DNA of 64,000 nt, from positions 7,626,001-7,690,000 of the forward strand of contig NZ_CP015098.1 in the NCBI RefSeq assembly GCF_001611795.1. The letters are read 5' to 3'. Shown piece after piece: positions 6,780-14,912 of the stretch. How positions within the stretch are numbered: the stretch's first letter is position 1; each line of letters opens with the position of its first letter. This DNA comes from Streptomyces qaidamensis (GTDB lineage: Bacteria; Actinomycetota; Actinomycetes; Streptomycetales; Streptomycetaceae). A program made the translations under genes and the position numbers. Below the pieces are notes generated by a model that ran no database searches, had not been told where the DNA came from, and worked only from the letters and a program-made list of their open reading frames with translations.

Positions 6780-8526
6780 AGCCCCGCTTGACCATCGATC
6801 CCCGGTCCGCATCGCCCTTCAGGACCGATGCGGCGGTCGCCTCCATCTGCTCCCAGGTGGCGTGCGGCGGGATCGGTGGGACAGCAGGATCGGTCAGGAA
6901 CTCCACCACCGCGGGGCCGTCCGCCTCCAGCGCGGCCCGCCAGGCCGCCTCGACGTCCTCCGGCTTCTCCACCCGGATGCCGGTCAGCCCCAGGGAACGG
7001 GCGAACGCGGCGTACTGCACGTCCGGAAGCTCCTGCGACGGCAGGAACGACGGCGCGCCCCCCATCGCCCGCAGCTCCCATGTGACCTGATTCAGGTCCT
7101 GGTTGTTGAACACCGCGATCACCAGCCGCGGGTCCTCCCACAGATGCCGGTACTTGGCCGCCGTGATCAGCTCCGCCATCCCGTTCATCTGCATCGCTCC
7201 GTCACCCACCAGTGCGATCGCCGGCCGGTCCGGGTGCGCGAACTTCGCGCCGATCACATACGGCACCCCGCAGCCCATCGTCGCCAGCGTGCCGGAGAGC
7301 GAGCCCCGCATGCCCGGCCTCATGGTCAGGTGCCGCGCGTACCAGTTGGCCGCGGAGCCCGAGTCCGAGGCGACGATCGCGTTGTCCGGCAGCAGCGGGT
7401 CCAGCGCGCGGGCCACGTACTCCGGGTTGATCGGGTCGGCGTCGAGCCCCGCCCGGCGCTCCATGACGTCACGCCAGCGCGTGACGTTGTCGCACACGGT
7501 GTCGTACCACTCACGCCCGCGCCCCTCCTCGATCAGCGGGATCAGCCGCTCCAGGGTGGCCTTCGCGTCACCGACCAGGTTCACCTCGTACGGGTAACGC
7601 ATCCCGACCATGTGCGGATCGATGTCGATCTGGATCCCCCGCGCCTGGTCGAACTCCGGCAGGAACTGGGAGTACGGGAACGACGAGCCGATGGTCAGCA
7701 GTGTGTCGCAGTCCCGCATCAGCTCGTACGACGGGCGCGTCCCCAGCAGACCGATCGAGCCGGTGACGTACGGCAGTTCGTCGCTGAGGACGTCCTTGCC
7801 GAGCAGCGCCTTGGCGACGCCCGCGCCGAGCAGCTCGGCGATCCGCTCCACCTCGGCCCGCGCGCCGGCCGCGCCCTGGCCCACCAGGATCGCCACCTTG
7901 TCACCGGAGTTGAGGATCTCGGCGGCCCGCCGCACCGAGTCGTCGGAGGGCACCGCCGTCCACGAGCCGTGGTCCAGGCTGGAGGGCACCATCTTGAACT
8001 CGTGCGTAGGCGGCGCGTAGTCGAGCTCCTGCACGTCGCCGGGGATGATGACCGCGGTCGGGCAGCGGCGCGCGTACGCGGTGCGGATCGCCCGGTCCAG
8101 TACGTTCGGCAGCTGCTCGGGCACCGTCACCGTCTCCACGAAATCGGAGGCGACGTCCTTGTACAGCGTGTGCAGATCGACTTCCTGCTGGTACGAGCCG
8201 CCCATCGCGGTGCGGTGCGTCTGGCCGACGATCGCCAGCACCGGCACATGGTCCAGCTTCGCGTCGTACAGGCCGTTCAGCAGATGGATCGCGCCCGGCC
8301 CCGACGTCGCTGCGCACACCCCGAGACGGCCGCTGAACTTGGCGTAGCCCACAGCCTGGAACGCCGACATCTCCTCGTGCCGCGACTGCACGAACCGCGG
8401 CTCGTTCTCGGCCCTGCCCCACGCGGCGAGCAGGCCGTTGATGCCGTCGCCCGGATAGCCGAAGACCTGCTCCACACCCCATTCGCGCAGCCTCCGCAGA
8501 ACATGGTCGGCGACCTTGGTGCTCAT
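6733..8526 (-). CDS. Thiamine-pyrophosphate enzyme of the pyruvate oxidase/dehydrogenase (PoxB) type
   Basis: 597 residues with the three TPP-enzyme domains. The N-terminal PYR domain has VFGYPGDGINGLLAAW and the catalytic glutamate in SRHEEMSAFQAVGYAK. The central domain (about 195-330) carries LVGQGAAGA. The C-terminal PP domain has LVGDGAMQMNGMAELITAAK...VFNNQDLNQ, the GDG-X-NN motif that binds TPP-Mg. The family includes pyruvate:quinone oxidoreductase, which decarboxylates pyruvate to acetate at the membrane; acetolactate synthase-like or other 2-oxoacid activity is possible. ATG at 8526 follows GGGAGG. It stands among stress genes, which suits a stationary-phase PoxB role. Confidence 0.85.
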   Translation of the reverse strand: MSTKVADHVLRRLREWGVEQVFGYPGDGINGLLAAWGRAENEPRFVQSRHEEMSAFQAVGYAKFSGRLGVCAATSGPGAIHLLNGLYDAKLDHVPVLAIVGQTHRTAMGGSYQQEVDLHTLYKDVASDFVETVTVPEQLPNVLDRAIRTAYARRCPTAVIIPGDVQELDYAPPTHEFKMVPSSLDHGSWTAVPSDDSVRRAAEILNSGDKVAILVGQGAAGARAEVERIAELLGAGVAKALLGKDVLSDELPYVTGSIGLLGTRPSYELMRDCDTLLTIGSSFPYSQFLPEFDQARGIQIDIDPHMVGMRYPYEVNLVGDAKATLERLIPLIEEGRGREWYDTVCDNVTRWRDVMERRAGLDADPINPEYVARALDPLLPDNAIVASDSGSAANWYARHLTMRPGMRGSLSGTLATMGCGVPYVIGAKFAHPDRPAIALVGDGAMQMNGMAELITAAKYRHLWEDPRLVIAVFNNQDLNQVTWELRAMGGAPSFLPSQELPDVQYAAFARSLGLTGIRVEKPEDVEAAWRAALEADGPAVVEFLTDPAVPPIPPHATWEQMEATAASVLKGDADRGSMVKRGFKAKVQEFLPGREKK

Positions 8527-8765
8527 GTACGACCTCCCGGACCTAGGGGGACAGAGCCGGCAGTACGAGTCACCCTGCGCGACCGCGGAAAACCTCTCCG
8601 GGTTTGCGGGAGGGGGCCGGGGGCAGGCGCCCCTCAGTGCTTCGGACAGGAGGCACGCCCGTGGGAGCGGCGTCGCGTGCCGCCACCGAGGCCCTGTCCC
8701 ACAGCGGATGCGCTTCCACGGTGACCGTCCAACCCAAAGCTTTTGCAAGGGAATTGCGACGCATC

Positions 8766-9560
8766 ATGCAGACCCGAACCAGCGCGAAACGGCACCCCCA
8801 CCACGACGCCCCCGACACCGCAGAGGCCTTCCGCAGGCTCACCTCGATGCCCGCCGGCCCGGAGCGGGACGCGCTCCGCGACGAGATCGTCGAGGCCTGG
8901 CTGCCCATGGCGGACCGTCTCGCCGGACGCTTCCGCAGCCGCGGCGAGAGCTTCGAGGACCTGCGCCAGGTCGCGGCCCTCGGCCTGGTCAAGGCCGTCG
9001 ACCGGTACGACCCCGAGCGCGGCAACGCCTTCGAGAGCTACGCGGTGCCGACCATCACCGGAGAGATCAAGCGGCACTTCCGGGACCACATGTGGACCCT
9101 GCACGTGCCTCGCCGCGTCCAGGACCTGCGCAACCGTGTGCGTATCGCCGGCCAGGACCTGTCCCAGACCATCTCCGGGCGCCGCCCCACCGTGACCGAG
9201 CTCGCCGAGCACGCGAACATGAGCGAGGAGGACGTCCGGGCCGGTCTGGAGGCGCTGGAGAGCTTCACGGCGCTGTCCCTGGACGCGGAGCTGCCCGGCA
9301 GCGAGGACGGCTACTCCCTGAGCGACGCGCTGGGGTCCGACGACCCGGCGCTGGACACGGTCGTCGACCGGGAGTCCGTGAAGGCCCGGCTGGCGGCGCT
9401 GCCCGAGCGGGAGCGGGCGATCCTGTACATGCGGTTCTTCGGAGACATGACGCAGAGCCGGATCGCCGAGGAGCTCGGGATCTCGCAGATGCACGTGTCC
9501 CGGCTGATCAGCCGGTGCTGCGGACGGGTGCGGGAGCAGGTCATGCGGGACGTGGCCTGA
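8766..9560 (+). CDS. RNA polymerase sigma factor, SigB/SigF family (group 3)
   Basis: 264 residues with region 2 (LRQVAALGLVKAVDRYDPERG... SYAVPTITGEIKRHFRD), region 3 (VQDLRNRVR... PTVTELAEHANMSEEDV) and region 4 (LPERERAILYMRFFGDMTQSRIAEELGISQMHVSRLI). This is the architecture of the SigB/F/G paralogues that control osmotic/oxidative stress and sporulation in Streptomyces. Which paralogue it is cannot be told. The ATG at 8766 is chosen; an in-frame GTG at 8721 would add 15 residues. No anti-sigma or anti-anti-sigma gene is next to it, so control must act from elsewhere. Confidence 0.88.
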   Translation: MQTRTSAKRHPHHDAPDTAEAFRRLTSMPAGPERDALRDEIVEAWLPMADRLAGRFRSRGESFEDLRQVAALGLVKAVDRYDPERGNAFESYAVPTITGEIKRHFRDHMWTLHVPRRVQDLRNRVRIAGQDLSQTISGRRPTVTELAEHANMSEEDVRAGLEALESFTALSLDAELPGSEDGYSLSDALGSDDPALDTVVDRESVKARLAALPERERAILYMRFFGDMTQSRIAEELGISQMHVSRLISRCCGRVREQVMRDVA

Positions 9561-9682
9561 GCCGGGGCTCGCTGTCCCCCGGTTGGCGGATGCTGTCCCG
9601 CTAATGGGGTCCGGTCCCGCGCGGGCCCGCTGCGGGCGGGCTGTCATGGCAGAGGGGTATGACTACCGAAGGAGTCCCCTCG

Positions 9683-10372
9683 ATGCGCCGCAGCCTGCAC
9701 GCCCTGTCCGTCGCCGTCCTGGCCGGCTCAGCCCTGGTGGGTACCGCGCCGGCTGTCTTCGCCGAGCCGGCCGCCGAGGTCAGTCCCGCCACCGTCCAAC
9801 CCGGAGGCACCCTCACCGTCTCGGTCAGCTGCGATCCGACCGGGGGGCCGCCGCCCGACACCATCGACGCCACCTCACAGGCCTTCGACGAGGGCACGGT
9901 GCCGTTGCAGCGGGTCACCGGCAACGACGACGAGGTGTCCGGCCCCGCCTACCGCGGCACGGCCCTCATCGCCTCCGCGGACAACTTCGAGGGCGATCCG
10001 GACGCCCTGGGCCAGGACTCGGCGTGGACCGTCGACGGCATCTGTCCGGCCGCTCCCGGCGGAGAGGGCACGGAGTGGAGCGCGACGTTCACCGTGGCGC
10101 ACGGTGCCGGGTCCCACAAGCCGTCGCACCAGCCCACGCACCAGCCGACGCACCAGCCCACCCACAAGCCCTGCCCCGAACCCTCGCACCACCGCGAACG
10201 CCACCACACCGAGTGCGGTGCGGCACCGGTCCAGCGCGGGGTACGGGCCGGTGACGGCGGTGCCTTCACCGACTCGGTGCCCGCCCTGGTCGCCGGCGGG
10301 GTGCTGATCGCGGGCGCGTTCGCAGCCGCCGTGCACCGGCTGCGCAACCGGGAGAGCGACCCCGGCCGCTGA
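9683..10372 (+). CDS. Secreted, C-terminally membrane-anchored protein with His/Pro/Thr repeat
   Basis: 229 residues. A signal peptide (MRRSLHALSVAVLAGSALVGTAPAVFA) is followed by an Ig-like beta region (AEVSPATVQPGGTLTVSVSC... CPAAPGGEGTEW) with two cysteines, then a low-complexity spacer of repeated HQPT units (about 150-170), then a hydrophobic segment (ALVAGGVLIAGAFAAAVHRL) and a basic tail. There is no clear LPXTG, so anchoring is probably by the C-terminal helix. ATG at 9683 follows AAGGAG. It lies downstream of the sigma gene. Function unknown; an envelope-exposed protein is the safe reading. Confidence 0.75.
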   Translation: MRRSLHALSVAVLAGSALVGTAPAVFAEPAAEVSPATVQPGGTLTVSVSCDPTGGPPPDTIDATSQAFDEGTVPLQRVTGNDDEVSGPAYRGTALIASADNFEGDPDALGQDSAWTVDGICPAAPGGEGTEWSATFTVAHGAGSHKPSHQPTHQPTHQPTHKPCPEPSHHRERHHTECGAAPVQRGVRAGDGGAFTDSVPALVAGGVLIAGAFAAAVHRLRNRESDPGR

Positions 10373-10553
10373 CCCTCCGGACCCGCTCCACCGCCCCGGC
10401 GCGACCAGGTTTCCCCGGTCCGGCCCCGCTCATGCTGTGACCGTCACGACCCGGCCGGGCGCCCATGCGGCGGCGGCACTCTGGGTACTCAGGTGCCGAG
10501 GGCAACGGCGACACGACACGGCGGCACCAGGCACTGGCACTGCGGAGGTACGG

Positions 10554-11801
10554 ATGCGGCGCACGGCCCCCGAAGGTCACGGCCCCGTCCGGTTCGGGCC
10601 GCCGCTCCCCGACGACGGGCTGCCCGTCCTGCCGGAGCTGTCCGCGGTGCTCGCCGCCGCGGCCTCCCGGGGAGGCCACGAGCCGGTCGGCGGCGGCCGG
10701 GCCCTGCGCGAGGCCGCCTGCGGCTACTGGGACCGCCGCGGACTGCACTGCGACCCGGACCGGGTGGCCGCCGCCCACGGCTCGCCCGCCCTGCTGCTCG
10801 CGCTGACCGCCGCCCTCGGCGGCGACGTCCTCGTACCGCGGCCCTGCGCCGCCTGGTGGGGGCCGTACGCACGCCTGCTGGGGCGGCCCGCCTTCCATGT
10901 GCCGACCCCGCCGGAGAGCGGCGGGGTACCCGACCCGTACGCACTGCTGGAGACCGTGCGCCGGGTCCGCGCCGAGGGCGGCGACCCGCGGCTGCTCGTG
11001 CTGTCCGTCGCCGACGACCCCACCGCGACCGTCGCCCCACCCGAACTGCTCCACGAGACCGTCGAGGCCGCCCAGGGCGAGGGCCTGCACCTCGTCAGCG
11101 ACGAGACCTGGCGCGACACCCTGCACGACCCGCACGACACCGTGCTGCTCAGCCCCGCCGAGATGGTGCCCGACCGGGTCACCGTCGTCACCGACCTGGC
11201 CGGGGCGCTGCTCCCGCCCGGCTGGCCGGCCGCCGTGGCCCGCTTCCCGGCCGGTGAGGACGGTCAGGGCCTGCACGCGCGCGTGCTCGACATCCTCACC
11301 GCCCTCGACGCCCGCGTCGCCGCGCCCGTCGCCGCCGCGGCCGGGTACGCCCTGGGGGAGCCGGAACCGGTCACCACGCGCGTGACGGGCGCCGTGCGCC
11401 TGCACGCGCTCCTGGCCGCCGAGGCGCACACCACCGTCGTCGCGGCGGGCGCCCTCGCCCGGCCCCCGCGCTCCGGCCGCCACCTGTACGTGGACCTGGC
11501 CCCGCTGCGCCCCGCGCTGACCGCGCACGGCGTCGGCGACGCACAGGAACTGGAGGACTTCCTCACCGAACGCCTCGGCATGCCCGCCCCGGGCGGGCAC
11601 CGCTTCGGCGACGACCTCGAAGCCCCGCGCGTGCGGCTCGCCACCGGCGCACTGGCGGGCGGTTCCGACACGGAACGCGCGGAATGCCTCACCTCACCCA
11701 CGCCGTTGGAACTGCCGCAGGTGAACCGCGCGTTGAGCCGACTGAAGTCGGTCTTCGACGATCTCCGCGACGAAGCTCAGCGATGGGAGCCTCCTCGATG
11801 A
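10554..11801 (+). CDS. Aminotransferase class I/II-fold protein, apparently without the PLP lysine
   Basis: 415 residues resembling fold-type I aminotransferases: LPELSAVLAAAASRGGHEPVGGGRALREAAC near the start, AAHGSPALLLALTAALG for the phosphate-loop region, SVADDPTATVAPP at the place of NPxNPTG, and SDETW at the place of the conserved DExY. Where a Lys would form the Schiff base (usually S-x-S-K) the sequence is VVTDLAGALLPPGWPAAVARF with no lysine. So it may be a pseudoenzyme or bind another ligand. Start ATG follows CGGAGG. It overlaps the next gene by ATGA, indicating translational coupling with the MBL-fold hydrolase. Confidence 0.75.
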   Translation: MRRTAPEGHGPVRFGPPLPDDGLPVLPELSAVLAAAASRGGHEPVGGGRALREAACGYWDRRGLHCDPDRVAAAHGSPALLLALTAALGGDVLVPRPCAAWWGPYARLLGRPAFHVPTPPESGGVPDPYALLETVRRVRAEGGDPRLLVLSVADDPTATVAPPELLHETVEAAQGEGLHLVSDETWRDTLHDPHDTVLLSPAEMVPDRVTVVTDLAGALLPPGWPAAVARFPAGEDGQGLHARVLDILTALDARVAAPVAAAAGYALGEPEPVTTRVTGAVRLHALLAAEAHTTVVAAGALARPPRSGRHLYVDLAPLRPALTAHGVGDAQELEDFLTERLGMPAPGGHRFGDDLEAPRVRLATGALAGGSDTERAECLTSPTPLELPQVNRALSRLKSVFDDLRDEAQRWEPPR

Positions 11802-12850
11802 CGCAGCAGTCCGAGTCGACCACCAGCACGACCACCCGGGAACCCGACGAGCCCGCGCTCCCGTCCCCCCTCGCGCCCCCGTCCCCGCCCCTGGCCGAAC
11901 CCCGCCCGCTGGCCGAGCGGCGGGTGTGGCCGCGCACCTTCCACGACCGGCTGACCGCGCCGCTGCCGGGCCTGAAGGCCATGGCCCGCTTCGCCCGGGA
12001 GGGCGCGGTGAGACCGGACCCGGCGGGCCTCGCCGACATCCCCCGGCTGCCCTACGCCCCGGCCCCGCTGCCCCGAGTCGACGCCCGCACCATCGCCGTC
12101 ACCTGGGCGGGACACGCCAGTTGGGTGCTGCGCATCGGCGGACTGACCGTGCTCACCGACCCGGTGTGGTCGCGCCGGATCCTCGGCACCCCGGCCCGGA
12201 TCACCCCCGTGGGGGTCCCCTGGGAGGAACTGCCGCGCGTCGACGCCGTCGTCATCAGCCACAACCACTACGACCACCTGGACGCCCCCACGCTGCGCCG
12301 CCTCCCGCGCGACACCCCGGTGTTCGTCCCGGCCGGGCTCGCGCGCTGGTTCCACCGCCGCCGCTTCACGCGTGTGACGGAGCTCGACTGGTGGGAGGCG
12401 GTCGAACTGGACGGCGTCCGCTTCGACTTCGTCCCCTCTCACCACTGGTCCAAGCGCAGCCTCACCGACACCTGCCACAGCCTGTGGGGCGGCTGGGTCC
12501 TCACCGACGAAAGCGGCCAACGCGTCTACTTCGCGGGTGACACGGGCTACGGCCACTGGTTCTCCCGCATCGGCCGCCGCTACCCCGGCATCGACCTGGC
12601 CCTGCTGCCCATCGGCGCCTACGACCCCCGCTGGTGGCTGCGCGACGTGCACTGCGACCCGGAGGAGGCGGTCCGCGCGGCCCAGGACCTGGGCGCGCGC
12701 CGGATGGCCCCCATGCACTGGGCGACGTTCGTCCTGTCGGCGGAACCGGTCATGGAGCCCCTGACGCGGGTGCGGGCGGCATGGGAGAAGGCGGGCCTGC
12801 CCCGGGAGAACCTCTGGGACATGCCGGTCGGCGCGTCAAAGGTGCTCTAA
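11798..12850 (+). CDS. MBL-fold metallo-hydrolase (NAPE-PLD-like)
   Basis: 350 residues. The first ~45 are Pro/Ser-rich. The metallo-beta-lactamase core shows TWAGHASWVLRIGGLTVLTDPVW, the zinc motif ISHNHYDHLD, FVPSHHWSKRS, the aspartate in YFAGDTGYG, and the last histidine in APMHWATFVL. This pattern is that of N-acylphosphatidylethanolamine phospholipase D-like/UlaG-like hydrolases, so a phosphodiester or lipid substrate is plausible but not shown. ATG at 11798 overlaps the stop of the aminotransferase-like gene, so the two are made together. A dispersed repeat follows its stop codon. Confidence 0.88.
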   Translation: MTQQSESTTSTTTREPDEPALPSPLAPPSPPLAEPRPLAERRVWPRTFHDRLTAPLPGLKAMARFAREGAVRPDPAGLADIPRLPYAPAPLPRVDARTIAVTWAGHASWVLRIGGLTVLTDPVWSRRILGTPARITPVGVPWEELPRVDAVVISHNHYDHLDAPTLRRLPRDTPVFVPAGLARWFHRRRFTRVTELDWWEAVELDGVRFDFVPSHHWSKRSLTDTCHSLWGGWVLTDESGQRVYFAGDTGYGHWFSRIGRRYPGIDLALLPIGAYDPRWWLRDVHCDPEEAVRAAQDLGARRMAPMHWATFVLSAEPVMEPLTRVRAAWEKAGLPRENLWDMPVGASKVL

Positions 12851-12870
12851 GGGGCCCTTGAGGGACGGCC

Positions 12871-12900
12871 CAGGGACGCGGGGAACTGCGCGACCAGCCG
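12871..12900. repeat. Dispersed intergenic repeat, copy 3
   Basis: CAGGGACGCGGGGAACTGCG followed by CGACCAGCCG: the same core as copies at 3036, 3281 and 39311, here between two convergent genes. The 92-bp gap (12851-12942) holds nothing else recognisable. Confidence 0.8.
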
Positions 12901-12942
12901 CCCACAGCCCGCACCCCGAGGACGATCGCATCCGGTACGGCG

Positions 12943-13596
12943 CTACCGAACCCGCCGCACCACCGCCGGCACCGCGCTGATCAGCACGGTCAGCACGATC
13001 GCCGCCAGCACGCCCTGCCACGGTTCGTCGAACAACGCCCCCCCGAGAATCCCGATCAACTGATACGTCACGGCCCAGGCCAGACACGCCGGAAAATTTC
13101 CCCGGGCAAACCTCCGCATCGGCCACTCGGCCAGCAGACACGCCAGCATCACCGGGATACGCCCCGCCGGCACCAGCCGCGACAGCACCAGCACCGCCAC
13201 CCCGTGCGCGGTGAGTTTCGCCTGCGCCTGCTCCAGCCGGTCCTCCGGCGCCCGCGCCCGGATCGCCGCCAGCCACCGCGACCCGTTCTTCGACTTCAGC
13301 CCGCGCCGCCCCAGCCAGTACAGCGCCACATCGCCCAGGAAGGCCGCCAGCGACGCCGTCACGAACACCATCGCCAGCGAGAACGGCGCCGTCCGGTGCA
13401 CGGCGACCACCGCCGCCGAACTCACCAGCGCCCCCGTCGGGATCACCGGCACCAGCGCCCCGGCCAGCACCAGCACAAAGAGCGTCGGATACCCGATCGC
13501 CTGCTGCGTGGACTCCGGAACCATGCTCGCCGGTGTGACGGCCGACGCCGCGAGCAAAGGCACACCGGCCAGCGCCACGGGCGCCGACCAGCTCAC
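12943..13596 (-). CDS. DedA/SNARE-associated (VTT) family membrane protein
   Basis: 217 residues with about five hydrophobic segments. The VTT-domain pattern is visible: LAGALVPVIPTGALVSSAAVV, FLGDVALYWLGRRG, the RLVPAGRIPVMLACLLAEWPMRRF stretch where the conserved Arg/Pro/Gly of DedA proteins lie, and the AVTYQLIGILGGALF helix. DedA proteins are lipid scramblases/flippases or affect membrane homeostasis. The start is a GTG at 13596 overlapping the stop codon of the upstream MBL-fold gene (GTGA), so both are translated from one message. Confidence 0.85.
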   Translation of the reverse strand: MSWSAPVALAGVPLLAASAVTPASMVPESTQQAIGYPTLFVLVLAGALVPVIPTGALVSSAAVVAVHRTAPFSLAMVFVTASLAAFLGDVALYWLGRRGLKSKNGSRWLAAIRARAPEDRLEQAQAKLTAHGVAVLVLSRLVPAGRIPVMLACLLAEWPMRRFARGNFPACLAWAVTYQLIGILGGALFDEPWQGVLAAIVLTVLISAVPAVVRRVR

Positions 13597-14366
13597 CGCG
13601 CCACTTCCAGGCGCACGCTCTCCCCGTGCCCGAGCCGGTGCACCGCCACAGCCGGCGCGTGCCGGGCCGCGAGCCGGACGAACTCGTCCCCCGGCGCATG
13701 GAACTCGTGGGGGCGCACGGCGTCCATACCGATCGGCCAGTACGTGCCGTAGTGCACCGGCACGGCACTGCTCGGCGCCAGCCGCTCCAGCGCCTGCGCC
13801 GCCCGGCCCGCGTCCAGGTGCCCCTCGCCCAGGTACGGCCCCCAGCCGCCCACCGGCAGCAGCGCCACCTCGACCGGCCCGACCTCCTTGGCCATGTCGT
13901 CGAACAGGCCGGTGTCCCCCGCGAAGTACGTCCGGGCCTCGCCGGCTATGACGTAACCGAGGGCGGGGGAGCGGTGCGGCCCGAACGGCAGCCGCCGCCC
14001 GTCGTGCCGCGCGGGCACGGCCCGTACGACGATGTCGCCGACCGGGGTCTCGTCGCCGGGGGCCACCTCGCTCACCCGCAGGTGCGCGAGCCGGCGCAGA
14101 CCGGGCACCGCCCGGCGTGCGCCCCGGGGCACGAGCAGGCGGGTGCCCGCGGCGAGCCGCATCAGCGACGGCACGTGCAGATGGTCGGCGTGCAGATGCG
14201 ACACCAGCGCCACGTCCGCCTGCGGGGCGCCCGGGGGCGGCAGCGCTCCGCGCCGGCGCCGCAGGTGTGCGAGCCGGCGTGCGAACAGGGGGTCCGTGAG
14301 CACGCGCACGTTCGAGTCCTCGACGGTGCAAGTGGCGTGACCCCACCAGGTGATCTCCACCGGCAC
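13593..14366 (-). CDS. MBL-fold metallo-hydrolase (UlaG-like)
   Basis: 257 residues with EITWWGHATCTVED at the N terminus, zinc motif SHLHADHLHVPS, PARHDGRRLPFG, YFAGDTGLFDDM and a terminal VPVHYGTYWP histidine. This is the compact UlaG/RomA-type metallo-beta-lactamase hydrolase; lactonase or phospholipase-like activity is typical of the family. The GTG start at 14366 lies 7 bases after GGAGG. Its stop overlaps the start of the DedA gene, suggesting a membrane-lipid context for both. Confidence 0.85.
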   Translation of the reverse strand: MPVEITWWGHATCTVEDSNVRVLTDPLFARRLAHLRRRRGALPPPGAPQADVALVSHLHADHLHVPSLMRLAAGTRLLVPRGARRAVPGLRRLAHLRVSEVAPGDETPVGDIVVRAVPARHDGRRLPFGPHRSPALGYVIAGEARTYFAGDTGLFDDMAKEVGPVEVALLPVGGWGPYLGEGHLDAGRAAQALERLAPSSAVPVHYGTYWPIGMDAVRPHEFHAPGDEFVRLAARHAPAVAVHRLGHGESVRLEVAR

Positions 14367-14448
14367 TTCTTTGCCTCCTTCGCGCGACTCCCCCGAAGCG
14401 TACGTGCAGGAGTAGGGTCGGCGGCGAAACCGGAGGTGAGGGGGCGCC

Positions 14449-14850
14449 ATGGTGCCGGTGCGGGTCACGGCGATCGCGAGTCTGACGCCGCTGGAGGAAC
14501 TGGACGAAGACCCGTTCCTGGTCGACTCCCGCAGTCAGCACGCGATGTGCGCCCGCTGGGCCGCCGAGCGGGGCTACGTGGTCAGCCGGGAGTTACTCGT
14601 GCGGGGGCTGCGTCCCGACCACGGCGCGCTGTGGGACGGCGTCCGGCCCGGCCTCGACGTGTTCGTCGCGCCCAGCCGGCGGGTACTGGAGAGCGCGCTC
14701 GCCTCCGTCGAGGAGTTCACCGCCGAGTGCGCCCGTCGTGGTGTACGCGTCGAGACGGTGGGGCATGCGGAGCCTGCGTACGACGCTGCGATGAAGGCGT
14801 GCGTGCACCGGCGGCTGTCGATGCCCACGGCCGGCTACGACGGGCGCTGA
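14449..14850 (+). CDS. Hypothetical protein with a resolvase-like N-terminal fold; contains a TTA codon
   Basis: 133 residues: LVDSRSQHAMCARWAAERGYVVSRELLVRGL, then DVFVAPSRRVLESALASVEEFTAECARRGVRVETVG. The alternation of strands and helices resembles the catalytic domain of serine recombinases, but the catalytic serine/arginine pattern is absent, so it is not a recombinase. The leucine codon at 14593-14595 is TTA, very rare in this GC-rich genome, so translation is likely to depend on the bldA tRNA and development. A strong GGAGGTGAG site precedes the ATG. Divergent from the MBL/DedA operon with 82 bp between. Confidence 0.7.
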   Translation: MVPVRVTAIASLTPLEELDEDPFLVDSRSQHAMCARWAAERGYVVSRELLVRGLRPDHGALWDGVRPGLDVFVAPSRRVLESALASVEEFTAECARRGVRVETVGHAEPAYDAAMKACVHRRLSMPTAGYDGR

Positions 14851-14912
14851 CGCCGTCCCCGGCCGGTAGCGTGACCTGGGGACGAAACGGCCCGGCGGGG
14901 CGTTGAGACACT

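Noticed and set aside
10110..10170. HQPT repeats as a possible CRISPR or DNA repeat array
   Set aside because: Short in-frame repeat of a Pro/Thr/His-rich protein spacer; no spacers or palindromic repeats.
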